Positions 1 to 6,909 are shown, numbered from the stretch's first letter. The stretch is DNA of 10,605 nucleotides from Bifidobacterium breve (GCA_945900705.1 CAMDKJ010000045.1:1-10605); one strand, 5' to 3'. A program made the numbers and translations. Notes: generated from the letters alone by a model not told the origin.

Positions 1-2574
1 GCCTTCAATTCGCGAGAGCGCAATCCGCGAGGCAGCAAGGATCGCTTGTGCGGTGACTAACTCAAGGGCTCGGCGCTCACGCCTAGCGATCGCGTTCACG
101 CGGGCCTGACGCTCGGCCCCCGCAGCGCGTTCAAGTTGCTCAGCCCTAATCCCTACCGCGCCTACCCGCTCTTCTCCGGTGCGAAGTGCGAGACGGGCAT
201 CAACCTCATCTTGCCGCGCACCGGCGGCCTGCCCGGCGAAAATTTCACGCTTGTCGCCGGCCAGGTCATCGGCAGGCTCGATCTCGGCACCGGCGAGCCG
301 AGCTTCCATGGTCGAAAGGTTTTGTTGGTCCAGCTCATGGGCCGCCTCGGCGGCGGCACGTGCAAGTGTCAACCGTTCGGCCTCAGCATGGGCTGAACGA
401 GCTGCTTGGCCCAACTGGCCCAGTTGCTCGGCGACAGCAGCCATCCGAGCGTCAGACTCGTGCAGGCGATTAAGTGCCCCCTCGGCAAAATCTGAAGCCG
501 TGCTTTGCACATTACGAGCGGCAACCAGATCAAACCGGGCACGTTCGAGGTCGTGGGTGGCGACAACCAAATCACGCGCCGTTTGGTCGTGGGCCGCCTG
601 CACCTCAAGCAGACTTTGGGTATCAGCTGATCCACCGTGCACCACGCCGGCCGCGAAGATATCGCCGGCTTGGGTAACAAAGACCAGGTCAGGGTAACTG
701 CGCTGCGAATCTGCAGCAGTGCGCACATCTGATACCAGCACGCAGTTCATTAACAGGCGGTCAACGACCGCGCGCAGATTATCCTCGCACCGAACCGAGG
801 CACGTAACCATGAGCCAACCGGCGGCGCACCCACCGGAGCCGGCCCGGCCCCAGCTCCATCAGCCAGTACCAATGCCGCGCGACCAGCATCTTGCTCTTT
901 TAGGAGCACGACCGACTGCACGGCAGCATCGACGCCACGAACCACGACTGCGTCGGCAACGTCACCAAGTGCTGCAGCGACCGCAGCTTGCGCACCATGT
1001 TCAATCTGCAGCAACCCGGCCAACGGGCCGAGTACCCCGGGAACCCGCTGAGTTGATGCTATGAGCACCGAAGCGGCATCTTTGCGCGAAAGCCCCAGCT
1101 CGAGTGCATCAAGTCGCGCCGCGAAGGCAGCACGCTCACGCTCCCCGACCGACTCGGCGGTTCGTAGTTGCTCAACAGCGCTATCTGCACGTTCGAGCGC
1201 CGCCAAGGCCAGCTCATATTCCTGGTCAAGGCCGACCTCACCTTGGTTTAAACCGGCAACTTGAATTTCGATGGCCTGGAATTCACCCTGTGCATGTTCG
1301 CCGCGCTCTTTAGCTTCGGCTATCGAAGCGGTGAGCCGTTCGATCTCACCGGATCTGGTCTGGGTTCTCGATCGCGCCGCATCAACCTGGCCGCGCAACT
1401 TTGCCAGCCCTTCACGACGGTCCGCAGCAGCCCGGTCGGCCGCGGTAACCCGCCGCTCCTCAAGGAGCAACGCCTGTTCGGCATCGAGGCGCCGAGCCTC
1501 AGCCGCTGCGAGCACCTCGCGAGCGGCTTCAACCTCGCGGTTAAGTTCAAACTCTTGTTCGCGCAGCAATCGTGCTTCGGCATCGATTTGCTCCGGGTCG
1601 CGGCCTGACGCTTCTTCTTGGGCCTCGGGCTGCAAATTGCGCACCCGCTCGGTAGCAAGTTGAACCAACCCATGGAAGCGCTCGCGAAGGCCACTTAATC
1701 CAAACCAAGTCTCCTGCGCATCCACCAAGTGCGGAGCTTCCTGCAGCACCGCGGCTTCGGCTTCGGCCTCTTGGGTTCGCATTTCGGCTAGGACGGCCTC
1801 AGCTTTCCCTTGGCGTTCACGGAGGGCGGTCTCATCAGCTACTTCGGCCGCCAAAAGGTTCCGTAAGACTGTTAAGTCATCAGCCATTAAACGCAATCTG
1901 GCATCACGCACATCCGATTGGATGACCACCGCTCGGCGCGCAACCTCCGCTTGGCGCCCAAGGGGCTTCAATTGGCGGCGCAGCTCATTGGTTAAGTCGG
2001 TTAAACGGGTTAGGTTCGCACCCATCGCATCTAGTTTGCGCAGGGCTTTCTCCTTGCGCTTGCGATGCTTCAATACTCCGGCGGCTTCTTCGATGAATCC
2101 ACGGCGATCCTCGGGCGTGGCCTGTAAAATCGAGTCAAGTTGCCCTTGACCGACGATGACATGCATTTCACGGCCGATCCCGGAGTCACTTAGTAACTCC
2201 TGGACATCAAGGAGCCGGCACTGCTCACCGTTAATCGCGTACTCCGAGCCACCATTACGAAATAAGGTGCGCGAGATAGTGACTTCGGTGTATTCAATCG
2301 GCAATGCCCCATCGGAGTTGTCAATCGTTAATTGCACCTCGGCGCGACCGAGTGGGGCCCGGCCCGAAGTGCCGGAGAAGATAACGTCCTCCATTTTTCC
2401 GCCGCGCAGTGACTTGGCCCCTTGCTCGCCCATGACCCAAGCCAGGGCATCAACAACATTTGACTTACCCGAGCCGTTCGGGCCCACCACACAGGTCACG
2501 CCCGGTTCGAAATGCAGGGTCGTCGAAGAGGCGAAGGATTTAAAGCCCTTCAAAGTCAAGGTCTTAAGGTGCAC
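1..2574 (-). CDS. smc: Chromosome segregation ATPase SMC (N-terminal 858 residues, cut by window edge)
   Basis: SMC is the core ATPase of the Smc-ScpA-ScpB condensin complex, which organises and helps segregate the chromosome. Reading the minus strand from 2574 gives one open frame that runs to base 1 without a stop. The N-terminal ABC half-head is clear: LKGFKSF at residues 8-14, Walker A GPNGSGKSN at 31-39, the Q-loop region with GQGQLDSIL at 142-150, then an EEAAG segment. A long coiled coil rich in Ala, Glu, Arg and Leu follows. The hinge domain spans about residues 510-645, opening near VPGVLGPLAGLL and closing at VVHGGS. A second, antiparallel coil begins after it. The C-terminal head with the signature motif and Walker B is missing only because the window ends; the family is usually about 1150-1200 residues. 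The start is GTG, preceded by GGAG 4 nt upstream; a stop-free upstream stretch offers no better start. It follows mutM by 46 nt, probably in the same transcript. Confidence 0.96.
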   Translation of the reverse strand, partial: MHLKTLTLKGFKSFASSTTLHFEPGVTCVVGPNGSGKSNVVDALAWVMGEQGAKSLRGGKMEDVIFSGTSGRAPLGRAEVQLTIDNSDGALPIEYTEVTISRTLFRNGGSEYAINGEQCRLLDVQELLSDSGIGREMHVIVGQGQLDSILQATPEDRRGFIEEAAGVLKHRKRKEKALRKLDAMGANLTRLTDLTNELRRQLKPLGRQAEVARRAVVIQSDVRDARLRLMADDLTVLRNLLAAEVADETALRERQGKAEAVLAEMRTQEAEAEAAVLQEAPHLVDAQETWFGLSGLRERFHGLVQLATERVRNLQPEAQEEASGRDPEQIDAEARLLREQEFELNREVEAAREVLAAAEARRLDAEQALLLEERRVTAADRAAADRREGLAKLRGQVDAARSRTQTRSGEIERLTASIAEAKERGEHAQGEFQAIEIQVAGLNQGEVGLDQEYELALAALERADSAVEQLRTAESVGERERAAFAARLDALELGLSRKDAASVLIASTQRVPGVLGPLAGLLQIEHGAQAAVAAALGDVADAVVVRGVDAAVQSVVLLKEQDAGRAALVLADGAGAGPAPVGAPPVGSWLRASVRCEDNLRAVVDRLLMNCVLVSDVRTAADSQRSYPDLVFVTQAGDIFAAGVVHGGSADTQSLLEVQAAHDQTARDLVVATHDLERARFDLVAARNVQSTASDFAEGALNRLHESDARMAAVAEQLGQLGQAARSAHAEAERLTLARAAAEAAHELDQQNLSTMEARLAGAEIEPADDLAGDKREIFAGQAAGARQDEVDARLALRTGEERVGAVGIRAEQLERAAGAERQARVNAIARRERRALELVTAQAILAASRIALSRIEG

Positions 2575-2620
2575 ATTTCTCCGCTGGTCGGGCGCGGGGA
2601 AGGCGCTGAGGACGAGTTCA

Positions 2621-3496
2621 TCACACCTTATCTTGAGGGCGCGGTCCCTTACCCTTCCGCTGGCACCGCGGGCAAGAAAAACTTGATCGGCCCATAAATT
2701 TCTCCCGGCGAATGAGGCTTCCGCAATGCCCGCAGGGCTCACCTTCTTGGCCATAGGCGCTCAAAGACCGGTCAAAGTAGCCGCTCTCGCCGTTGACATT
2801 GACATAGAGCGCATCGAAACTGGTGCCACCCTGAGCTAGTGCTTCGGCCATCACGGCCTTGGCATGCCCTAGTAACTCGCTGATTTTCGTCGGTGTCAGG
2901 CCCCCGGTTAACCGGCGACCGTGTAATTTGGCCCGCCACAGGGCTTCATCGGCGTAAATATTGCCAATCCCGGAAACCACCGATTGGTCGAGCAGGGCCC
3001 GCTTGATCTCCGTGTTTTTTGCCCGGATCCGGGCCACACCTGCCGCCTCGTCGAAAGCTGGGTCAAGCAGGTCGGGGGAAATATGACTGATGATGTCCGG
3101 GAGCCGCCCACCACCACCATCGGAAACCAGCCGGGCGGACATCACCCCACCGAATGTGCGCTGGTCAACAAAGCGCAATTGGGGCCCATTATCAGCGAAC
3201 CGAAAGCGCACTCTGAGGTGTTTTTCATCGGGCACGGCACTAGAGCGCACCAGCAACTGGCCGCTCATGCCCAAATGGGCGACGAGTGCGATATCTCCAC
3301 CCGAGAGCGGAAGCCATAAATACTTGCCGCGCCGACTGACACACCTGATGCGCTCGCCGAGTAAATCATCAGCCAAGGACCCAATATTGCGTCGCACCGC
3401 TCTGGGGTGCAGTACCTCAACCTGGCTAATAACACGGCCGGTTACCTGCTCGGCGAGCCCCCGCCGTACGACTTCAACTTCTGGCAGTTCAGGCAT
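2621..3496 (-). CDS. mutM: Formamidopyrimidine-DNA glycosylase (Fpg/MutM)
   Basis: This bifunctional DNA glycosylase/AP lyase removes 8-oxoguanine and formamidopyrimidines in base-excision repair. The 291-residue protein is full length for the family. It starts MPELPEVE, so after Met removal the catalytic Pro2 and Glu3 are exposed. Lys58 lies in RRGKYLW. The base-flipping residues Met77, Arg113 and Phe115 are in HLGMSGQ and DQRTFGG. The helix-two-turns-helix carries SGIGNIYADE around Asn179. The C-terminal zinc finger has Cys255, Cys258, Cys275 and Cys278 with Arg270 in the GRSS loop. A short basic tail follows. All catalytic positions are present, which favours Fpg over the diverged Nei-type paralogues. 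The ATG start lies 1 nt after the rnc stop and has no strong Shine-Dalgarno, which suggests translational coupling. In mycobacteria I recall an acylphosphatase gene between fpg and smc; none is present here. Confidence 0.97.
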   Translation of the reverse strand: MPELPEVEVVRRGLAEQVTGRVISQVEVLHPRAVRRNIGSLADDLLGERIRCVSRRGKYLWLPLSGGDIALVAHLGMSGQLLVRSSAVPDEKHLRVRFRFADNGPQLRFVDQRTFGGVMSARLVSDGGGGRLPDIISHISPDLLDPAFDEAAGVARIRAKNTEIKRALLDQSVVSGIGNIYADEALWRAKLHGRRLTGGLTPTKISELLGHAKAVMAEALAQGGTSFDALYVNVNGESGYFDRSLSAYGQEGEPCGHCGSLIRREKFMGRSSFSCPRCQRKGKGPRPQDKV

Positions 3497-3497
3497 T

Positions 3498-4220
3498 TCA
3501 CGGTGCCGGCTTCATCAACTGCTCATACGCAACTTCCGCTGCCTGCTGCTCTGCAAGTTTCTTAGATCGGCCCCAGCCCTCACCGATGACGTCAGCACCT
3601 ACTCGCACCCGAGCATGGAACTCTTTTTTGTGATCGGGCCCGCTATCGCTGACGAAATACTCCGGAAGCCCGAGGTTTGCGTTCGATGCAGCTTCTTGTA
3701 GTGAGGTCTTCCAATCAAGGCCCGCACCAAGGTCAGCTGAGCGTTCAATAAGTGGGTCGAAGCGATGGTGGATGAGCTCCCCGGCTACTTCAATTCCGGC
3801 TGACAGGTACGTTGCCCCTATTACGGCTTCCATGGCGTCGGCGAGTATCGAAGACTTATCTCGCCCACCGGTTGTCTCCTCGCCGCGCCCCAATAACAGG
3901 TAGTCACCAAGATCGAGCTCCCGCGAAACACCCGCGAGTGCCCGTGAATTGACTACGGCTGCACGTAGTTTAGCCAATTGCCCTTCGGGTAAATCCGGGA
4001 AAGTTCTATACAAAGTGTCGGTGACTAAAACACCGAGCACCGCATCTCCGAGAAACTCCAGCCGCTCATTATGCGGCAGCCCGCCATGTTCGTATGCGTA
4101 TGAGCGGTGCGTAAGCGCTTGGTTCAGGAGGGCTAGGTCGATCGATACCCCAAGGTTGGTGGCCAAGTGGGCCAAGTTTTCGTCGCGGCCTCGCTCACTG
4201 CGGTTGCGTGCGTTGCTCAT
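3498..4220 (-). CDS. rnc: Ribonuclease III
   Basis: RNase III is an endoribonuclease that cleaves double-stranded RNA, processing the 30S rRNA precursor and some mRNAs. The protein has 240 residues, a normal length. The catalytic domain carries the signature NERLEFLGD at residues 51-59 with Asp59, and the second metal-binding pair Asp128 and Glu131 in ILADAMEAVIG. A double-stranded-RNA-binding domain follows from about residue 169 to 236, ending in the GRSKKLAEQQAAEVAYEQL helix. The ATG start forms an ATGA overlap with the stop of the ACP-like gene (4217-4220). No strong Shine-Dalgarno lies upstream, which fits translational coupling to that gene. The acp - rnc - smc order resembles the Bacillus arrangement; the rnc - mutM - smc order resembles Actinobacteria. 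Confidence 0.97.
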   Translation of the reverse strand: MSNARNRSERGRDENLAHLATNLGVSIDLALLNQALTHRSYAYEHGGLPHNERLEFLGDAVLGVLVTDTLYRTFPDLPEGQLAKLRAAVVNSRALAGVSRELDLGDYLLLGRGEETTGGRDKSSILADAMEAVIGATYLSAGIEVAGELIHHRFDPLIERSADLGAGLDWKTSLQEAASNANLGLPEYFVSDSGPDHKKEFHARVRVGADVIGEGWGRSKKLAEQQAAEVAYEQLMKPAP

Positions 4221-4483
4221 GAGGTTGTTCGCACTTCAGCGCCACTTAACCTGTCAACGAGTTGAACGAGTTCACCAAATGTTTGAACCTCGCAAATATC
4301 GGCGTCAGTAAATTTCACTTCAAAGCCAAGGCCCTGGGCTGCCTCAAAAATCGCCCGCGCCAGCATGACCCACACTTGGTCAATTGGGCCAAAGGAGCTG
4401 AGCGGGGTATCGGGGCGAACAGCGAATGTTGCCTCATGCTCGAACACGCGCGCCAACGCTCCTGCTACCAGTTGCTCATTCAC
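4217..4483 (-). CDS. Acyl-carrier-protein-like small protein lacking the phosphopantetheine serine
   Basis: The 88-residue protein begins MNEQLVAGALARVF and ends GAEVRTTS. Its pattern of hydrophobic helices follows acyl carrier proteins: helix 1, a loop with DTPLSSFG, a helix PIDQVWVMLARAIFEA, then FEVKFTDADICEVQTFGELVQLVDRL, which resembles the ACP ending IxDEDAEKIxTVGDAVxYI. In ACPs the motif is GxDSL with Ser carrying 4'-phosphopantetheine. Here the equivalent stretch is GPIDQV, placing Asp35 where Ser would be, so it probably cannot be a normal acyl carrier. Ser29 and Ser30 lie just before the motif but out of register. The start is GTG at 4483, which overlaps the plsX stop as GTGA and has GGAG 8 nt upstream. 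A longer frame from 4570 is open but would lie inside plsX. Its stop overlaps the rnc ATG. Position between plsX and rnc matches acpP in Bacillus, supporting descent from an ACP. The family assignment is by eye and is moderately secure; function is unknown. Confidence 0.7.
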   Translation of the reverse strand: MNEQLVAGALARVFEHEATFAVRPDTPLSSFGPIDQVWVMLARAIFEAAQGLGFEVKFTDADICEVQTFGELVQLVDRLSGAEVRTTS

Positions 4484-5478
4484 TTGATTCGCTCCAGCAA
4501 AGTGGAAAATGTCCGTTGGGTTAAACCAATTAGATCGGTTTTCGCCGCACGTGCCGCTAATCGAATACAAGCGGCTATCTCATTTGGACGACCGGCGCCA
4601 TGGCCAATCACGGTGATGCCATTAACTCCGAGCAGCATTCCCGCAGCAAAGTCACCGGTCGCGGTGCCGGCGACCACCGCGCGCGCTGGCTTCGAATCGC
4701 CATAAGCAAGTGCCATCTGCTGGGCCGCCCACCCGACCGCACCTTCAATGCCCTTCAACAAGACATTACCGGTGAATCCGTCGGTGACAACGACTTGCGC
4801 TCGCGCCCCAGACGCCACGTCATGGCCTTCAACCGAACCGGCATACCTAACCCCGAGCGCCGGAAGTCGATCCTGCATCAAGATATGCGCCGCCACGCGC
4901 AGCGAATCGCCTTTGCCAGTCTCGCTGCCAATATTGAGTAACCCCACCGCAGGGTCAGTTATCCCTAATGCGGTTGCATAACACCAACCTGCCATCGCAA
5001 ATTGGGTCAACACATTCGCGGTGGCTTCAGGGGATGCACCCACGTCTACGAGGACAACCGGGCTCAGAGTTGACGGTAGTACTACAGCCAGGGCCGGACG
5101 TGACATCCCATCAACTCGACCACATGACAAAACTGCCGCGGCAACGGAAGCACCGCTATGGCCCACCGAAACCCACGCATCAACTTGGCCAGCGCTAACC
5201 GCGCCAGCGGCCACCATGACACTTGATTCAGGATGCGCCCGGACATAGGCCAATGGATCGCCATCCATCGGCACCCCGGAGGCAGCACTCACAATGGTCA
5301 GCCGCGGCTGCTCGGCGATATCGATAGCACGCGCGGCAAGAAGTTCGATCGCGAGAGTGGGCGGGCCCACGAGGACGAGGTCGATGTCGAGTGCGTCAAG
5401 ATCCAACGCCGCCACGGCATCGGCCACGACCTCGGGGGCACCGTCGCCGCCCAAGAGATCTAGGGCGACACGGGCCAT
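4480..5478 (-). CDS. plsX: Phosphate acyltransferase PlsX (divergent)
   Basis: PlsX converts acyl-ACP and phosphate to acyl-phosphate, the donor that PlsY uses in the first step of phospholipid synthesis; it is a peripheral membrane enzyme. The 332-residue protein begins MARVALDLLGGDGAP, which fits the family's DxxGGDxAP opening. It also has VGLLNIGSETGKGD, SVEGHDVASG, VVVTDGFTGNVLLKGIEG and GMLLGVNGITVIGHG, all typical. Three usually conserved places differ: the RxK-SS motif reads RAHPESS (residues 80-86), GNTGA reads GHSGA (106-110), and DVGAN reads DVGAS. The ATG at 5478 was chosen because the family starts there; a longer open frame to 5598 lies within rpmF. It begins 2 nt after the rpmF stop and ends in a GTGA overlap with the ACP-like gene. 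The yceD - rpmF - plsX order matches proteobacteria such as E. coli. Confidence 0.93.
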   Translation of the reverse strand: MARVALDLLGGDGAPEVVADAVAALDLDALDIDLVLVGPPTLAIELLAARAIDIAEQPRLTIVSAASGVPMDGDPLAYVRAHPESSVMVAAGAVSAGQVDAWVSVGHSGASVAAAVLSCGRVDGMSRPALAVVLPSTLSPVVLVDVGASPEATANVLTQFAMAGWCYATALGITDPAVGLLNIGSETGKGDSLRVAAHILMQDRLPALGVRYAGSVEGHDVASGARAQVVVTDGFTGNVLLKGIEGAVGWAAQQMALAYGDSKPARAVVAGTATGDFAAGMLLGVNGITVIGHGAGRPNEIAACIRLAARAAKTDLIGLTQRTFSTLLERIK

Positions 5479-5480
5479 GA

Positions 5481-5654
5481 TCAGACGTCCAGCACGCGTC
5501 GCTTGGCGTAGGTGCCGCAGGTCGGGCACGCGGTGTGAGCCAGGCGCTTTTCCTTGCAGCGGACGCAGGTCACCAAGGTAGGCAGGGTGGCTTTCCACTG
5601 CGAACGGCGGTGGCGGGTGTTAGAGCGCGAGGTTTTGCGCTTCGGTACTGGCAC
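5481..5654 (-). CDS. rpmF: 50S ribosomal protein L32 (zinc-ribbon form)
   Basis: L32 is a small component of the large ribosomal subunit. The 57-residue product starts MPVPKRKTSRSNTRHRRSQW, the typical basic L32 opening. It contains a zinc ribbon with Cys30, Cys33, Cys43 and Cys46 (CVRC and CPTC), so it is the zinc-binding C+ form rather than the cysteine-free form used under zinc limitation. The start is GTG, chosen by alignment with the family's usual M-A-V-P-K opening and by an AGAGG Shine-Dalgarno 5 nt upstream (5660-5664). The frame is open further upstream to 5726, but that stretch overlaps yceD. It follows yceD by 17 nt, the pairing seen in many bacteria. Confidence 0.97.
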   Translation of the reverse strand: MPVPKRKTSRSNTRHRRSQWKATLPTLVTCVRCKEKRLAHTACPTCGTYAKRRVLDV

Positions 5655-5671
5655 GGTGTCCTCTTTCTTGG

Positions 5672-6259
5672 TTAACTTTGGTCTTCGGTTAAGTCTGGTT
5701 GTCGCAAGGCAGAAAGTGCAGCCCACCTTGGATCAAGCTGTTCGTGCAGGTGCCCTGGATTGTCGTCGAGCTTGATCCCGCAGACTGAACACAGGCCTGC
5801 ACAATCGCTTTGACACACCGGTGCTAGCGGAAATCCCAGCACCACCGCATCTCGCAGCGTGGCTTCCAGATCGATCATGTCATCCTGAAGTTTCGGCAGC
5901 GGGTCTTCGTCTTCATCACCGGGTTCTTCGACCACCGCGCCACGAGCATCTGTGGCGGGATAAACGAATAACTCGTTGAACTCAATCACTTCGTCCCAGC
6001 TAGTTGGATCTAGACACCGAGCGCACTCGGCGTCAACATGCACATCCGCTGATCCGAAGACCAATACTCCTTCCATGACCGACTCCAGCCGCAGCTCAAG
6101 TTCGACCGGTGAGCCAGGAAGGACTCGAGCTAGTGCCACCCCCATGTCGACCGGGCTAGGAACCGTCCGGGTTACCGTGACCATCGACCCGGGCCTGCGA
6201 GGCAGGTTCAAAGCCCGGGTGTCAAGCACCAGCGGACTTCGAGGGTCGAGGCCGGTCAC
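5672..6259 (-). CDS. yceD: DUF177/YceD family protein (large ribosomal RNA subunit accumulation protein)
   Basis: DUF177 proteins are encoded next to rpmF in many bacteria and are linked to accumulation of 23S rRNA; the biochemical activity is not settled. The 195-residue protein shows the actinobacterial form: an N-terminal LDTRALNLPRRPGSM segment, a beta-rich middle ending in CARCLDP (Cys79, Cys82), an acidic linker around residues 111-119, and the C-terminal PVCQSDCAGLCSVCG motif (Cys149, Cys153, Cys157, Cys160). These six cysteines suggest metal binding (inference). The start is GTG at 6259. An in-frame stop lies six codons upstream, and the next start, ATG at residue 26, would remove the conserved LDTR segment. 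A purine-rich AGGGG lies just upstream. This is the first gene of the downstream block. Confidence 0.93.
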   Translation of the reverse strand: MTGLDPRSPLVLDTRALNLPRRPGSMVTVTRTVPSPVDMGVALARVLPGSPVELELRLESVMEGVLVFGSADVHVDAECARCLDPTSWDEVIEFNELFVYPATDARGAVVEEPGDEDEDPLPKLQDDMIDLEATLRDAVVLGFPLAPVCQSDCAGLCSVCGIKLDDNPGHLHEQLDPRWAALSALRQPDLTEDQS

Positions 6260-6291
6260 TGCACCCCTGTCGGATTAGCACGGTTGGTCAT
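6256..6291 (-). other. Possible 11-codon leader ORF overlapping the yceD start
   Basis: On the minus strand ATG at 6291 opens a frame reading MTNRANPTGVQ, then TGA at 6258-6256. The stop overlaps the yceD GTG (6259-6257) as GTGA, the same junction geometry used by real coupled genes in this window. There is no clear Shine-Dalgarno before the ATG, and no run of one amino acid that would suggest attenuation. It may be chance. Confidence 0.2.
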
Positions 6292-6315
6292 GGCGAAACC
6301 ACAGCTTCTGGCTGA

Positions 6316-6337
6316 AGGATACCCTCAGGAGGATACC
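6316..6337. repeat. Direct repeat AGGATACC, two copies 14 bp apart
   Basis: AGGATACC occurs at 6316-6323 and again at 6330-6337, with a 6-bp spacer, so the copies are 14 bp apart start to start. On the minus strand each copy contains TATCCT, the -10-like hexamer. They could be tandem -10 elements, a regulator site, or chance. No protein partner can be inferred. Confidence 0.5.
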
Positions 6338-6359
6338 GCTTCGGTGCTGCAGACATAAA
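6330..6359 (-). promoter_or_regulatory. Tentative promoter for yceD-rpmF operon
   Basis: On the minus strand TATCCT (plus 6330-6335) fits the actinobacterial -10 pattern TAnnnT. It lies 18 nt after TTTATG (plus 6354-6359), which matches only half of the TTGACA -35 box. The position, about 70 nt before the yceD start, is suitable. The match is weak and was chosen partly because the gap is the only place for a promoter. Confidence 0.25.
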
Positions 6360-6394
6360 ATCGGACATATCGCCCACGGTTTGGGGCCACTGAA

Positions 6395-6904
6395 TCAGCG
6401 TTGGTCGTCGTAAATCTCATCCAGCGCTGCGTGCGAGGGCTCGGGGGCTAAATCCTCATAAACCTGGGCCCGAAGCCGCTCGCGCCCGCGATCGACGGTC
6501 TGCAAAGTTTTGTTTAGGGCGATTTCGAAAGTGGCCAACTTGGCATCGATGTAGTCATCGGTCTCCATCCGCATCCGGGACGTATCTTCAGCCGCCTCCG
6601 CCCGCATGGCTTGGGACTCCCCCACCGCCGCCAAATAAACCTCGTGTTCGGTGACCATGCGATCGGCTTCACCCCGAGCTCGCTCCAATAACCGGTCGGC
6701 TTCGCGGCGACCATCTTGAACCACGGCCTCGCGGTCAGCGAGGAGTTCATCAGCGCGCGCCACCGACTCAGGTAGTAACTGCCGAATCTCATCGATGAGA
6801 TCAAGTACCTGAGCCCGGTTCACCAAGCAAGATGCCGAAAGCGGCATCGCCTTAGCGTCCTCGATCAGGACGGCGAGTTCGTCTAGCCGTTCTTGGACGT
6901 CCAA
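6395..6904 (-). CDS. sepIVA: SepIVA-like coiled-coil cell-division protein (short form, TTG start)
   Basis: The 169-residue protein resembles mycobacterial SepIVA (Rv2927c-type), a DivIVA-domain protein that affects septation and polar growth. The N-terminus LDELAVLIEDAKAMPLSASC with VLDLIDEIRQLLP, and the C-terminal YIDAKLATFEIALNKTLQTV with DRGRERLR, match the two ends of SepIVA as I recall it. Between them is a charged Ala/Glu/Arg coiled coil, about residues 45-115, clearly shorter than in the mycobacterial protein of roughly 245 residues. It has no signal peptide or membrane segment. The start is TTG: an AGGAG sits 5 nt upstream (6910-6914), and an in-frame stop lies four codons before that TTG, so no ATG or GTG start is available at the N-terminus. 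It follows coaD by 27 nt and precedes the 135-nt gap. Automated annotation might call this an ATP synthase subunit B-like or DivIVA protein. Cell-division role is inferred from homology and context. Confidence 0.8.
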   Translation of the reverse strand: MDVQERLDELAVLIEDAKAMPLSASCLVNRAQVLDLIDEIRQLLPESVARADELLADREAVVQDGRREADRLLERARGEADRMVTEHEVYLAAVGESQAMRAEAAEDTSRMRMETDDYIDAKLATFEIALNKTLQTVDRGRERLRAQVYEDLAPEPSHAALDEIYDDQR

Positions 6905-6909
6905 ATCAT

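Larger units (their letters stand above)
6260..6394. other. Non-coding gap between sepIVA and yceD
   Basis: This is the largest gap in the window (135 nt). All other junctions are overlaps or gaps of 46 nt or less, so a separate promoter for yceD-rpmF-plsX and following genes would most likely sit here. It holds an 8-bp direct repeat, two TATCCT hexamers on the minus strand and a possible 11-codon mini-ORF that overlaps the yceD start, each described separately. I see no convincing intrinsic terminator. Confidence 0.6.

Noticed and set aside
179..697. 172-codon plus-strand frame, and a similar one at 2156-2686
   Set aside because: Both are antisense to smc, whose frame is continuous with Walker A, Q-loop and hinge. 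Such frames are expected opposite GC-biased codons.
2559..2576. ATG at 2576 as the smc start
   Set aside because: It is out of frame and reaches a stop after five further codons; the GTG at 2574 gives the conserved SMC N-terminus.
3090..3701. 203-codon open frame on the plus strand
   Set aside because: It lies antisense to mutM and rnc, both of which have intact conserved motifs. Its product is low-complexity Ser/Arg/Pro-rich and resembles no family I know.
4217..4570. Longer form of the ACP-like gene starting at 4570
   Set aside because: The extra 29 residues lie inside the 3' end of plsX and do not look ACP-like. The GTG at 4483 has GGAG and a GTGA junction.
4480..5598. Longer plsX starting at 5598
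   Set aside because: The extension overlaps rpmF. The family opening DxxGGDxAP begins just after the ATG at 5478.
5481..5726. Longer rpmF starting at 5726
   Set aside because: The first 24 residues overlap yceD and are unlike L32. The GTG at 5654 has AGAGG at good spacing and gives the normal L32 N-terminus.
6357..6387. Possible terminator after sepIVA: GCCC/GGGC stem with a short T run on the minus strand
   Set aside because: The stem is only 4 bp with an 8-nt loop, and the T run is 11 nt away from it, so it does not have intrinsic terminator geometry.
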